64,000 nt of DNA from assembly GCF_013393345.1 (NCBI RefSeq), contig NZ_QJRF01000077.1:327226-391225 (forward strand), read 5' to 3'. How positions within the stretch are numbered: the first letter of the stretch is position 1; each line of letters starts with the position of its first letter. Both the position numbers and the translations under genes were made by a program. Origin of the DNA: Pseudomonas taiwanensis (GTDB lineage: Bacteria > Pseudomonadota > Gammaproteobacteria > Pseudomonadales > Pseudomonadaceae). Below, piece after piece: positions 38,458 through 46,754 of this stretch. Under the pieces are notes generated by a model. That model did no database searches, was not told the origin of the DNA, and saw only the letters and a program-made list of their open reading frames with translations.

Positions 38458-38898
38458 ATGGGCAAACCCATTCCCGAGAACCGCAACGCCTATCGCTACT
38501 TCCGCGACATCACCACGCGCTGGATGGACAACGACGTCTACGCCCACGTCAATAACGTCGTCTACTACAGCTGGTTCGACACCGTGGTGAACGCCTGGCT
38601 GCTGGAGCAGAAAGTGCTGGACTTCGTCGAGAGCCCCACCGTCGGCCTGGTGGTGGAAACCGGCTGCAGCTACTTCTCGTCCATCGCTTTCCCCGACATC
38701 GTGCGCGCCGGCTTGCGTGTGGCGCACCTGGGCAATTCCAGCGTGCGCTATGAGGTCGGCCTGTTCGCCAATGACAACGAGGTGGCATCCGCCCAGGGCC
38801 ACTTCCTGCACGTCTACGTCGACCGGGTGACGCGCCGTCCGGTGCCCCTGCCAGCGGAATTGCGTCACGCACTGGAGAGCATCCACGTCGCGTCCTGA
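38458..38898 (+). CDS. 4HBT-type acyl-CoA thioesterase
   Basis: 146-residue hot-dog fold thioesterase. The active-site segment is TTRWMDNDVYAHVNNVVYYSWFDT, with the Asp and HVNN of the 4-hydroxybenzoyl-CoA thioesterase family. It starts 3 bp after the HisD-like gene. It is clearly paralogous to the thioesterase at 41074-41505; both share GHVNN/AHVNNVVY, SPxxGLxVE, YFSSIxFPD and LGNSSxRYE. It releases a free acid from a CoA thioester; the acyl group is unknown. Confidence 0.9.
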   Translation: MGKPIPENRNAYRYFRDITTRWMDNDVYAHVNNVVYYSWFDTVVNAWLLEQKVLDFVESPTVGLVVETGCSYFSSIAFPDIVRAGLRVAHLGNSSVRYEVGLFANDNEVASAQGHFLHVYVDRVTRRPVPLPAELRHALESIHVAS

Positions 38899-38911
38899 AA
38901 CCGGCTCCAGA

Positions 38912-38935
38912 CCCTGCGCACCTAGGGTGCCAGGG
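38912..38935. promoter_or_regulatory. Inverted repeat before the sulfatase gene
   Basis: GCACC-TAG-GGTGC is flanked by CCCTG and CAGGG arms, giving a long imperfect palindrome in the 69-bp gap between the thioesterase and sulfatase genes. It could be an internal operator or a weak attenuator. Confidence 0.4.
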
Positions 38936-38967
38936 TTCCGCAACGTACAACGACAAGGAGACCCTCC

Positions 38968-40566
38968 ATGAACGAACGCATCGGTCGAATGCTGGCCCTG
39001 GCGGGCCTGGCCTGCGCCCTGCTCGCCGCACCCCTCGCGCAGGCCAAGCCGGAAAAACCCAACATCCTGGTGATCTGGGGCGACGACATCGGCTGGCAGA
39101 ACGTCAGCGCCTACGGCATGGGCACCATGGGCTACACCACGCCCAGCATCGACAGTATCGGCATGCAGGGCGTCCGCTTCACCGATCACTACGGCCAGCC
39201 CTCCTGCACCGCCGGACGCGCGGCCTTCATCACCGGCCAGTACCCGATCCGTTCGGGCCTGACCACGGTGGGTCTGCCGGGCGACAAGCTCGGCCTGCAG
39301 GCCGCTTCACCGAGCCTGGCCGAAGTGCTGAAATCCGTCGGATACCGCACCGGCCAATTCGGCAAGAACCACCTGGGCGACAACAATCCCAACCTGCCGA
39401 CGGTGCACGGTTTCGACGAGTTCTTCGGCAACCTCTACCACCTCAACACCGAGGAACAGCGGGAGTACACCGACTACCAGAACTTCGCGAACGCCTACCC
39501 CGGCGGCCCGGAAGCGTTTGCGAAGAAATTCCAGACCCGTGGCGTGCTGCATACCTTCGCCAGCGACAAGGACGACCCGACCGTGGACCCGCGCTTCGGG
39601 CCGGTCGGCAAGCAGACCATCGAAGACACCGGGCCGCTGACGACCCAGCGCATGGAGGACTTCGACGGCGCCGAAGTGATTCCCATGGCGCTGGATTTCA
39701 TGCGCAAGGCGCAGAAGGAAGACAAACCCTTCTTCGTCTGGCTCAACACCAGCCGCATGCACCTGTACACGCACCTCAATGAGCAATGGCGCCACGCAGC
39801 CGCGAAGTACACCCACGAGGACGACACCCAGGGCAGCGGCATGCTCCAGCACGACCACGACATTGGTCAGGTGCTCGCCTTCCTCAAGGAGAACGGCCTG
39901 GAGGACAACACCATCGTCTGGTACTCCACCGACAACGGTCCGGAGCACTCCTCGTGGCCCCACGGCGCGACGACGCCTTTCCGTGGCGAGAAGATGACCA
40001 CCTACGAGGGCGGCGTGCGCGTACCGTCGATGCTGCGCTGGCCGGGTGTGGTAAAGCCGGGGCAGACCCTCAACGGTATTCAGGCGCACCAGGACATGTT
40101 CACCAGCTTCGCGGCCGCCGCCGGCGTGCCGGATGTCGTCGAGCGGATGAAGCAGGAGAAGAAGCAGTACATCGACGGCATCGACAACCGCGACTACTGG
40201 ACGGGTAAGTCGCCGGAGAGCAAGCGCAGCAGCCTGCTGTACTACATCGAAAGCAAGCTGACTGCCGTGCGCATGGGGCCGTGGAAAATGCACTTCTCCA
40301 CCAAGGAGGATTACTACGCGCAAGTAGTGCCACGCTTCGCGCCGCTGATGTTCAACCTGCGCAGCGACCCGTTCGAGAGCTACGACAGCAAGGATTCCTA
40401 CGGCCACCTTATCCAGAAGTCTTCGTGGATTTCCGGGCCGATGGGCGAGCTGATCGGCGCGCACCTGAAGACCCTGGCCGAATATCCGCCGGTGCAGGCC
40501 GCCAAGTCGTTTGATCGCTCGAACCTGGTGCAGGATTTCCTGCAGGGGCAGAAGAAGTCGCCCTGA
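38968..40566 (+). CDS. Type I sulfatase, exported (CxAxR variant)
   Basis: 532 residues with signal peptide [26 protein letters not shown], so periplasmic. Metal ligands are Asp39/Asp40 in IWGDDIGWQ. The formylglycine site is Cys80 in [14 protein letters not shown], a CxAxR instead of the usual CxPxR. The second metal/catalytic motif [16 protein letters not shown] follows in the C-terminal half. It hydrolyses a sulfate ester; aryl or alkyl cannot be told apart. The cysteine needs oxidation by a formylglycine-generating enzyme, which is not encoded in the window. AAGGAG precedes the ATG. It is the third enzyme of the LacI-associated group. Confidence 0.9.
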   Translation: MNERIGRMLALAGLACALLAAPLAQAKPEKPNILVIWGDDIGWQNVSAYGMGTMGYTTPSIDSIGMQGVRFTDHYGQPSCTAGRAAFITGQYPIRSGLTTVGLPGDKLGLQAASPSLAEVLKSVGYRTGQFGKNHLGDNNPNLPTVHGFDEFFGNLYHLNTEEQREYTDYQNFANAYPGGPEAFAKKFQTRGVLHTFASDKDDPTVDPRFGPVGKQTIEDTGPLTTQRMEDFDGAEVIPMALDFMRKAQKEDKPFFVWLNTSRMHLYTHLNEQWRHAAAKYTHEDDTQGSGMLQHDHDIGQVLAFLKENGLEDNTIVWYSTDNGPEHSSWPHGATTPFRGEKMTTYEGGVRVPSMLRWPGVVKPGQTLNGIQAHQDMFTSFAAAAGVPDVVERMKQEKKQYIDGIDNRDYWTGKSPESKRSSLLYYIESKLTAVRMGPWKMHFSTKEDYYAQVVPRFAPLMFNLRSDPFESYDSKDSYGHLIQKSSWISGPMGELIGAHLKTLAEYPPVQAAKSFDRSNLVQDFLQGQKKSP

Positions 40567-40633
40567 TACGCGCCTCCGTTCCAAATTTCAGGCCGCTGGT
40601 GGCATCAGGTCTGTTATGACCTCGCCGGCGCGA

Positions 40634-41030
40634 GTCACCCCTCTCCCGCATGCGGGAGAGGGGCCGGGGGAGAGGGCAGCGTCCGGCTGGCTCCGTGCCA
40701 AGCCATTTCGCGAATGAATTCGCTCCTACAGAAGCGGGCAGGACTGCGTCCTGCTTGGCGATTGAAATCGCCCCCACAGGATTGCGTCGAGGGCCAGCCG
40801 AGAGTCACCCCTCTCCCGCCTGCGGGAGAGGGGCCGGGGGTGAGGGCAGCGTCCGGCTGGCACGGTGCCAATCCTTTTCGCGAATAAATTCGCTCCTACA
40901 AAAAAACGGGCAGGACTGCGTCCTGCTTGGCGATTGAAATCGCCCCCACAGGATTGTGTCGAGGGCCAGCCGAGAGTCACCCCTCTCCCGCCTGCGGGAG
41001 AGGGGCCGGGGGAGAGGGTTGTATCAGCAG
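40634..41030. repeat. Tandem array of ~171-bp palindromic repeat, inverted relative to the 10-12 kb array
   Basis: GTCACCCCTCTCCCGC recurs at 40634, 40804 and 40976 (periods 170 and 172). The hairpin and palindrome modules are those of the 10193-12350 array, read on the other strand. No gene lies in the 507-bp gap between 40566 and 41074. As the flanking genes converge here, the hairpins may terminate both transcripts. Confidence 0.85.
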
Positions 41031-41073
41031 GCACGGAGGCGCGTATGGCATGACGCCACGGGACCGTTCCGAA

Positions 41074-41505
41074 CTAATCCACCAACTTCATCAACGCCGC
41101 TCGCACATGCTCAGGAATGGCGGTCGACTGGTTGCTGGACCGATCGACATAGACATACACGATGTACCCCGCCGCAGAGGCTTCCTCCTCATCGTTACGG
41201 AACAGCGCCAGCTCGTAGCGGGCGCTGCTGTTGCCCAGTTTCGCGATGCGCATGCCGATGGTGATGCGGTCCGGGAAGCTGATCGACGAGAAGTAGGTGC
41301 AGCAGTTCTCCACAATCAGCCCGATGACCGGGCTGCTGGCGATGTCCAGCGTCCCCTGCTCCACCAGGAAAAGGCTGACGGCCGACTCGTAATAGGAGTG
41401 GTAGACCACATTGTTCACGTGACCATAGGAGTCATGGTCGCCCCAACGGCTGGGCATGCTGGTGAAGTGGGAAAACTGGCTGCGGGTAGGACGTGCGTGA
41501 CTCAT
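41074..41505 (-). CDS. 4HBT-type acyl-CoA thioesterase
   Basis: 143 residues with the hot-dog thioesterase signature SRWGDHDSYGHVNNVVYHSYYES. Its ATG overlaps the stop of the iron alcohol dehydrogenase (ATGA, 4 bp), so the two are translated together. It is a paralogue of 38458-38898. Both are paired with an alcohol-type dehydrogenase, which suggests the same substrate logic in two branches. Confidence 0.9.
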   Translation of the reverse strand: MSHARPTRSQFSHFTSMPSRWGDHDSYGHVNNVVYHSYYESAVSLFLVEQGTLDIASSPVIGLIVENCCTYFSSISFPDRITIGMRIAKLGNSSARYELALFRNDEEEASAAGYIVYVYVDRSSNQSTAIPEHVRAALMKLVD

Positions 41506-42653
41506 AAAACCTTCTCGTAAATGGCGCGGATGTCATCGATGCCCAGCTCCCTGGGGTTGTTGCCGAGCAGGCGAGTCTGCCGGGTGGCATCGCGGGTCAG
41601 GTCATCGATATCGGCTTGGCCGATGCCCAGTTCCCGCAGGCGTGTGGGCAAGCTCAGCTCACCCGCCAGGCCACCCAGGTAGTCGGCCAGGGCATTGGCC
41701 TTCGCCGACGTATCGCCGCCGAGACCGGGCAGGACGATATCCGCCAGCTCCGCATACAGCGGCGCGGCCGCTCCCAGGTTGAAGCGGATCACCGGCTCCA
41801 GCACCAGCGAGTTCGACAGCCCGTGGGGAATGTGGAAGCGCGCGCCCAGCGGGTAGGCCAGCGCATGGACCGCCGCCACCGGTGCATTGGCGAATGCCAT
41901 GCCGGCGAGGCAGGCGCCCAGCAACATGTTTTCCCGCGCCTCCAGATTGGCACCGTTGCGGCAGGCCTCATGCACGTTGGTCGCAAGCAGGCGCAGGGCC
42001 TCGCGGGCCAGGCAATCGGAAATCGGGTTCTTCAGATGCCGGCTGGTGTAGGACTCGATGGCATGCACCATCGCATCGATACCGGTGGCGGCGGTGACGG
42101 CGGCCGGCAGCCCGAGGGTCAGCTCGGCATCCAGCACGGCCAGGTCCGGCAGGAGCAGCGGCGAAATCACCACGTTCTTTTCGCCGGCGCCGGTGGTCAC
42201 CACCGACACCGCTGTAACCTCGGAGCCCGTGCCCGCCGTGGTCGGCACCAGGATCAGCGGCAGGCGCGGCCCCTTGGCCACGTTGATGCCATAGGACCCG
42301 GCCAGGGATTCACCGCTGCGGGCAAGCAAAGCAGTCAGCTTGGCGGCATCCAGCGAGCTGCCACCGCCGAAGCCGATCACACAGTCCGCTGAGCTGGCCT
42401 TGGCAGCCTCCACCGCTGCGAGGATCACCGATTCGGGCGGGTCGGCCTGGACATCGGAAAACACCGCCACACGAAGCCCGTCGCGCTCCAGTTCGGGCAG
42501 CACCGAGTCCAGCAGACCCGCTTTCAGGACACCAGGGTCGGTGACGATAAGTACCGATTGGCAGCCCATGCCACGTACAGAGGCTGCAAGGCGGCGCGAA
42601 GCACCGCACTCGATGAGAATGGATTTGGTCGTATTGAACGCCAGGGTGCGCAT
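41502..42653 (-). CDS. Iron-containing alcohol dehydrogenase
   Basis: 383-residue group III (Fe-ADH) enzyme. The NAD-binding motif FGGGSSLDAAKL (95-106) and TTAGTGSEVT are followed by metal ligands Asp193, His197 (GIDAMVHAIESY), His263 (VHALAYPLG) and His277 (HIPHGLSN), all present. It interconverts an alcohol and an aldehyde or ketone, or acts on a hydroxyacid. The ATG at 42653 is the first residue of a family-like start; the frame continues upstream through repeat sequence and is rejected there. It is coupled to the thioesterase downstream. Confidence 0.92.
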   Translation of the reverse strand: MRTLAFNTTKSILIECGASRRLAASVRGMGCQSVLIVTDPGVLKAGLLDSVLPELERDGLRVAVFSDVQADPPESVILAAVEAAKASSADCVIGFGGGSSLDAAKLTALLARSGESLAGSYGINVAKGPRLPLILVPTTAGTGSEVTAVSVVTTGAGEKNVVISPLLLPDLAVLDAELTLGLPAAVTAATGIDAMVHAIESYTSRHLKNPISDCLAREALRLLATNVHEACRNGANLEARENMLLGACLAGMAFANAPVAAVHALAYPLGARFHIPHGLSNSLVLEPVIRFNLGAAAPLYAELADIVLPGLGGDTSAKANALADYLGGLAGELSLPTRLRELGIGQADIDDLTRDATRQTRLLGNNPRELGIDDIRAIYEKVL

Positions 42654-42774
42654 GGGACGCCTCGCGAATTGTCCGGGAAGGTGGGAAATGCCAAGGCACC
42701 TTAGATGCATCACTGCAGACGGTCCCCCCCACTTAGGAGTGGGCGTGCAGAAGCTCATTCGCGAAGTGGCGAGG

Positions 42775-42925
42775 GTGACGCTCGGGCTCACCTTCGGCAC
42801 GGTCCTGTGGGGGCGAATTCATTCGCCAAGCAGGACGCAGTCCTGCCCGCCTTTGTAGGAGCGAATTTATTCGCGAAATGGAAGGGGCACCGTGCCAGCC
42901 GATGGCAGCCCTCACCCCAACCCCG
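42775..42925. repeat. Single degenerate copy of the hairpin repeat
   Basis: It contains GGGGGCGAATTCATTCGCC, GGACGCAGTCC and GGAGCGAATTTATTCGCG modules as in the large arrays. The rest of 42654-43061 shows a CCCACT...AGTGGG hairpin near 42730 and no gene. Confidence 0.75.
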
Positions 42926-43061
42926 CTCTGCGCCCCGGCCTGATCGCTTCGCGCTCAGGCGTTCATCGGCACTGGAAGCGGTGCTTCCAAAAGCGTGCCT
43001 CTTCACCCCAAAGGGAGAGGGGGCTGTCCGTGCCGATGTTCAGTCTGGGCACAGGGCCAGA

Positions 43062-43095
43062 AAGAAAAACGGCGGCCCATTGGCCGCCGTTTCCT
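43062..43095 (-). terminator. Rho-independent terminator of the short DUF1254 gene
   Basis: AAACGGCGGCC and GGCCGCCGTTT form the stem; on the minus strand it is followed by TTTTTCTTTC. It lies 11 bp beyond the stop of the 43107-44162 gene. Confidence 0.85.
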
Positions 43096-43106
43096 GTTTC
43101 CCGCTT

Positions 43107-44162
43107 TCAGGACGCAGGCTGCGCCTCAGGCAGCTTCCAACTGCCATCCAGGATGGCCTTGCCGGGCAGGTAGAAACGCACCATGTAGTTCCAGCCGGGC
43201 ATGATCGGCAGGCAGTTCTCCACCTGCGGCGTGCAACCGCCGAAGCGCACGGAAATGGCACCGCCCTCGCCTTTCTTCGCTGTCAGGTTGCTCAGGCTGT
43301 ACGCCTCCAGGTCGTTTTTCTGGAAGTGCCCCGCCTCGTTGTAGACGCTGATGGACCAGAAGGCCCCCACCGGAACCTTGCCCACCTCCAGCCGGTAGTT
43401 CGTCTGGCCGTCATTCTGCGCGGGCGTAACCACCTGGTAATAGGCGTCCTTCTCCGGGTTGCCGCCCCAGGCCATGGCACTCCCGATCAAGTGGCGAACC
43501 GGGTCAACCTCACCGTCTTTGCCGAACATGCCATGGGAATTCGGAATGGTCGCGCCCAGCGCCAGCAACGCCTTGCGCACCCGCTCGCGACTCGCTTCAT
43601 CCCAGTTGGGCACTTCGAAACGGCCCGGTCCCCTGAGCTGCGATACACCGATGGCGTCCTGCAGTGCAGCCACCTTCGTCAGGTCTTGTGGATCGGTCGG
43701 ATCGAACAGCGTGCGCACGCCGACCAGGACGTAGCGGGTGCCCACCTTCGCCTTGTCGAGGCTGTACTTTCCGGCACCGTAATGGACGCCGATGACCTGG
43801 TGGTTCTCGTCGATCATCGCCAGTGACATGAAGCGGTCGCCGGCATCCGGCATGGTCACGTTGACGGGGCCCGCGTCCAGGTCGAACACGGCGGTGGAAT
43901 AGAGCGTGTCGCGGTTCGGCCGGATCACGGTGGGACGATCCACCGGGATCAGGTTGCGCCAATGCGAGAACTTGCCCAATCCACCACGCGCTACGGTGAG
44001 GCCGAAGTAGCGGTCCGTCTCCGCACGGATGAAGTTGTCCACGGTTACCTGTACCGGCTCGCCCGGCAGCGCTTCGCTATGGGCATCCGGCAGGCAGGCC
44101 ACGAGCAGGGCGATGGCCGCCAGTATTACCTTCAATTCGTACATGGCTCCTGTCCTCATCAT
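43107..44162 (-). CDS. Exported DUF1254/DUF1214 protein, short form (second copy)
   Basis: 351 residues, or 345 if it begins at the ATG at 44144; the signal peptide core is VILAAIALLVACLPDAHSEA. Conserved segments are VTVDNF, RPNRDTLYSTAVFDLDAGPV, FWSISVYNEAGHFQKNDLEAYSL and MPGWNYMVRFYLPG. It is closely related to 15251-16273, differing mainly in the signal region. The start codon overlaps the stop of the long-form gene (TGATGATG), giving translational coupling. The function is unknown. Confidence 0.9.
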   Translation of the reverse strand: MMRTGAMYELKVILAAIALLVACLPDAHSEALPGEPVQVTVDNFIRAETDRYFGLTVARGGLGKFSHWRNLIPVDRPTVIRPNRDTLYSTAVFDLDAGPVNVTMPDAGDRFMSLAMIDENHQVIGVHYGAGKYSLDKAKVGTRYVLVGVRTLFDPTDPQDLTKVAALQDAIGVSQLRGPGRFEVPNWDEASRERVRKALLALGATIPNSHGMFGKDGEVDPVRHLIGSAMAWGGNPEKDAYYQVVTPAQNDGQTNYRLEVGKVPVGAFWSISVYNEAGHFQKNDLEAYSLSNLTAKKGEGGAISVRFGGCTPQVENCLPIMPGWNYMVRFYLPGKAILDGSWKLPEAQPAS

Positions 44163-45502
44163 CAGAGTCTCACCAGCGCTGGCGGGAAGTAGCCACCGCC
44201 GGCCACCGCGCCCTTGGCGCCGTAGTAGCGGAACACCAGGCGGTAGTTCTGCCCTGCAAGGGTCGGCAGCCAGTTTGCGTCGGCTGCGCCTTCGGGCGGC
44301 TGCGGACCGAAGTAGAGCGTCAGCGAGCCGTCCTGGTTGTGACGCAGGGCCGACTGGTTGTTGAGCAGGAAGCGCGCTTGGACGTTGGGCAGCACCTTGA
44401 AGGTCTTCGCATCGGTGGCCGTGATCGACCAGAAATAGCGGGCGAAGCCAGAGGGCAACTGCTCGCGGGGGAAGGTCAGGGAATAGCTGCGGCTGCCCTC
44501 GAGGACTTCGCCGTTACTGTCCAGGCCCCCACGGAAATAGTTGACCTCCTGCTGGTTGTTGGCCCAGATACCGCCCATGTTCACCAAGGTGCGGGTCAGG
44601 TAGTCGCTGCCGTAGTTGCCCGATACCGCCGGCCGTACCCAGCCGTTGAGAACCGTACCGGGGCCGAGGGTGGGTGCCGCCTTGGCCAGGGCGGCGAAAG
44701 CCTGTTTCCTGATGACCGCGTCGAGGCGTGTCCGCTGCGCCGGATCACTGGTCAGTGCGGCCAGCGCATGCACGCGAGCCTGCAGCGCCTCCATACCGGG
44801 ATTCAGGTCGGGCTCCTGCAGCGCCACCTCAGCGCTGTCGAACGCCTCGACGCCGGGCAGCTGCGGCGGCGCGAACAGCGGTACCTGGGGCACCTCGGGA
44901 AGCTGCGGCGAACCGCTGGCGCGCATACTGAATTGCTGCTGCAGGCGCTCTGCCTGCTGCGGGTCGGCGCCGAGTTCCACACGCGACAGCACCCGTGCGG
45001 TGCGGACCGGCAGGTCCACGCGCTGGACACCCGCCGGCAGCGCGACGCTCGCGCCCTTCAGGCAGACCGCGAAGTCGCCACTCGGATGCTGCGCGAAGGT
45101 GCGCTCATTGATGTTGGCCAGGGTCTCGCCCCAGCCATTGAGGAACTGCACCGTGTAATAGCGATCGGAAATCTTCGGCACGCTGACCAGGGTGCAACTG
45201 CCTTCATCCACCGCTACCCAGGCCTCGGAATAGGCCACGTCCAGATTGGGATTGGGCCAATCCACCGCACCCGGCTTGCGATGTACCAGCTGGTTCCAGC
45301 GCATGCCTTGCTGGAAGTCCAGTTGCTGCTGGCGCAGCACCAGCAGACGTCCGAGCAGGTAGATGTAGGCGTCGCCCACCTGCTGATCGGAAATTGCCGG
45401 TTGCTGCGGGGTAGCGGCATGGGAAGCCGATGGCGCGACCGCAGCCATCAGGCAGGAAGTAGCGAAGGCGCCGCAGGCCAGCGCCAGACGTAATGAACGC
45501 AT
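44162..45502 (-). CDS. Exported DUF1254/DUF1214 protein, long form (second copy, divergent)
   Basis: 446 residues with a signal peptide (MRSLRLALACGAFATSCLMAAVAPSASHAA). DUF1254-like segments are YIYLLGRLLVLRQQQLDF, VDWPNPNLDVAYSEAWV and DRYYTVQFLNGWGETLANI. The C-terminal DUF1214-like part has RYFWSITATDAKTFKVLPNV, and the protein ends near YRLVFRYYGAKGAVAGG. It is more diverged from the 16306-17709 protein than the short forms are from each other, and carries a proline-rich linker near residues 200-225. It has the same gene order as the first pair. Confidence 0.88.
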   Translation of the reverse strand: MRSLRLALACGAFATSCLMAAVAPSASHAATPQQPAISDQQVGDAYIYLLGRLLVLRQQQLDFQQGMRWNQLVHRKPGAVDWPNPNLDVAYSEAWVAVDEGSCTLVSVPKISDRYYTVQFLNGWGETLANINERTFAQHPSGDFAVCLKGASVALPAGVQRVDLPVRTARVLSRVELGADPQQAERLQQQFSMRASGSPQLPEVPQVPLFAPPQLPGVEAFDSAEVALQEPDLNPGMEALQARVHALAALTSDPAQRTRLDAVIRKQAFAALAKAAPTLGPGTVLNGWVRPAVSGNYGSDYLTRTLVNMGGIWANNQQEVNYFRGGLDSNGEVLEGSRSYSLTFPREQLPSGFARYFWSITATDAKTFKVLPNVQARFLLNNQSALRHNQDGSLTLYFGPQPPEGAADANWLPTLAGQNYRLVFRYYGAKGAVAGGGYFPPALVRL

Positions 45503-45649
45503 TGTTGTTTTTCTCCGTCATGAGCGATCAAGGGCAAGTTATGCCCTGTCCCGGCGCGACTGGCCCCTCCCCTTTGGGGTGGGGCGCAAGCCCGGCTTCA
45601 CGCGGAGAGCCCCGACAAACCCTGTCAGGGGCCTTGCCACTTCTGACTG

Positions 45650-46702
45650 TCAGGCGCTCTTCAACGACGCCATGTCGATCACGAAGCGGTACTTCACATC
45701 ATTGCGTTCCATGCGCTCGAAGGCGGTGTTGATGTCCTGGATGTCGATCATTTCGCACTGCGGCAGCACCTGGTGCTCGGCGCAGAAATCCAGCAACTCC
45801 TGGGTCTGGGCCAGGCCACCGATCAGCGAACCAGAAATGGAGCGGTTGTTGATGGCCAGCAGCGCGCCGTGGATCGGTTCCAGTGGCTCCAGGGCGCCCA
45901 CCAGCACCAGCTTGCCGTGGCGACCCAAGAGCATCAGGTAAGGGTTGACGTTGTGCGTGCGCGGGATGGTGTCGAGGATGAGGTCGAAGCGGCTCGCCGC
46001 GCCCTTCATCGCCTGCGCATCGCTGGAAAGCAGCACATGGTGCGCACCCAGTGCGCGGGCATCGTCCGCCTTGCCCGGCGACGTGGTGATGACGGTGACC
46101 TCGGCGCCCAGCGCGACGCCCAGCTTGACGGCCATGTGGCCCAACCCGCCCAGGCCGACCACCGCCAGACGGGTGCCGGCCGCAGCGCCAAACTCGCGCA
46201 GGGGTGTCCAGACGGTGATACCGGCGCACAGCAGCGGCCCGGCGAAGCGCGGGTCCAGTGCCTCGGGCATGCGCAGCACGAATTGCTCACGCACCACAAT
46301 GTTCTGGGAATAGCCGCCAAGGGTGACCTCGCCGCTGATGCGATCCAGCCCGTTGTAAGTGGTCGTCATGCCGTGGGTGCAATGGGGCTCCTCGTCGGAC
46401 TCGCAGGCCGCGCAGTGCTGGCAACTGTCCACCAGGCAGCCGACCGCCACCCGGTCGCCGATCTTGTAGCGGGTCACCGCCGGGCCGACTGCCGTGACCT
46501 GGCCAACGATCTCGTGGCCAGGCACGCAGGGGAAGCGGGTGGTGTTCCAGTCGTTGTGCACGTAGTGCATGTCCGAGTGGCAGACGCCGCAGTAGGCGAT
46601 ATCGATGGCGACGTCGTCGTCGCGCAAGGCACGGCGCTCGATATTCAGAGGCTTCAGTTGCGCATGGGCCTCTTGGGCCCCGTAGCCGATACAGCAAGTC
46701 AT
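45650..46702 (-). CDS. Zinc-dependent alcohol dehydrogenase (cinnamyl-alcohol-dehydrogenase type)
   Basis: 350-residue medium-chain dehydrogenase. Catalytic zinc ligands are Cys41 (CGVCHSDMH), His63/Glu64 (PGHEIVGQV) and Cys159 (LLCAGITVW). Structural zinc ligands are Cys94, Cys97, Cys100 and Cys108. The NADP-binding motif is VGLGGLGHMAVKLG. Members of this subgroup reduce a wide range of aldehydes. Located 52 bp after luxC, it would convert the aldehyde made by LuxC into an alcohol, or the reverse. The ATG at 46702 has GAGGAA upstream. Confidence 0.92.
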   Translation of the reverse strand: MTCCIGYGAQEAHAQLKPLNIERRALRDDDVAIDIAYCGVCHSDMHYVHNDWNTTRFPCVPGHEIVGQVTAVGPAVTRYKIGDRVAVGCLVDSCQHCAACESDEEPHCTHGMTTTYNGLDRISGEVTLGGYSQNIVVREQFVLRMPEALDPRFAGPLLCAGITVWTPLREFGAAAGTRLAVVGLGGLGHMAVKLGVALGAEVTVITTSPGKADDARALGAHHVLLSSDAQAMKGAASRFDLILDTIPRTHNVNPYLMLLGRHGKLVLVGALEPLEPIHGALLAINNRSISGSLIGGLAQTQELLDFCAEHQVLPQCEMIDIQDINTAFERMERNDVKYRFVIDMASLKSA

Positions 46703-46754
46703 GGGTGATTCCTCGAATGTCGGGAGGCGCCCTGCCGAAGCAGGGCGCGTGGTG

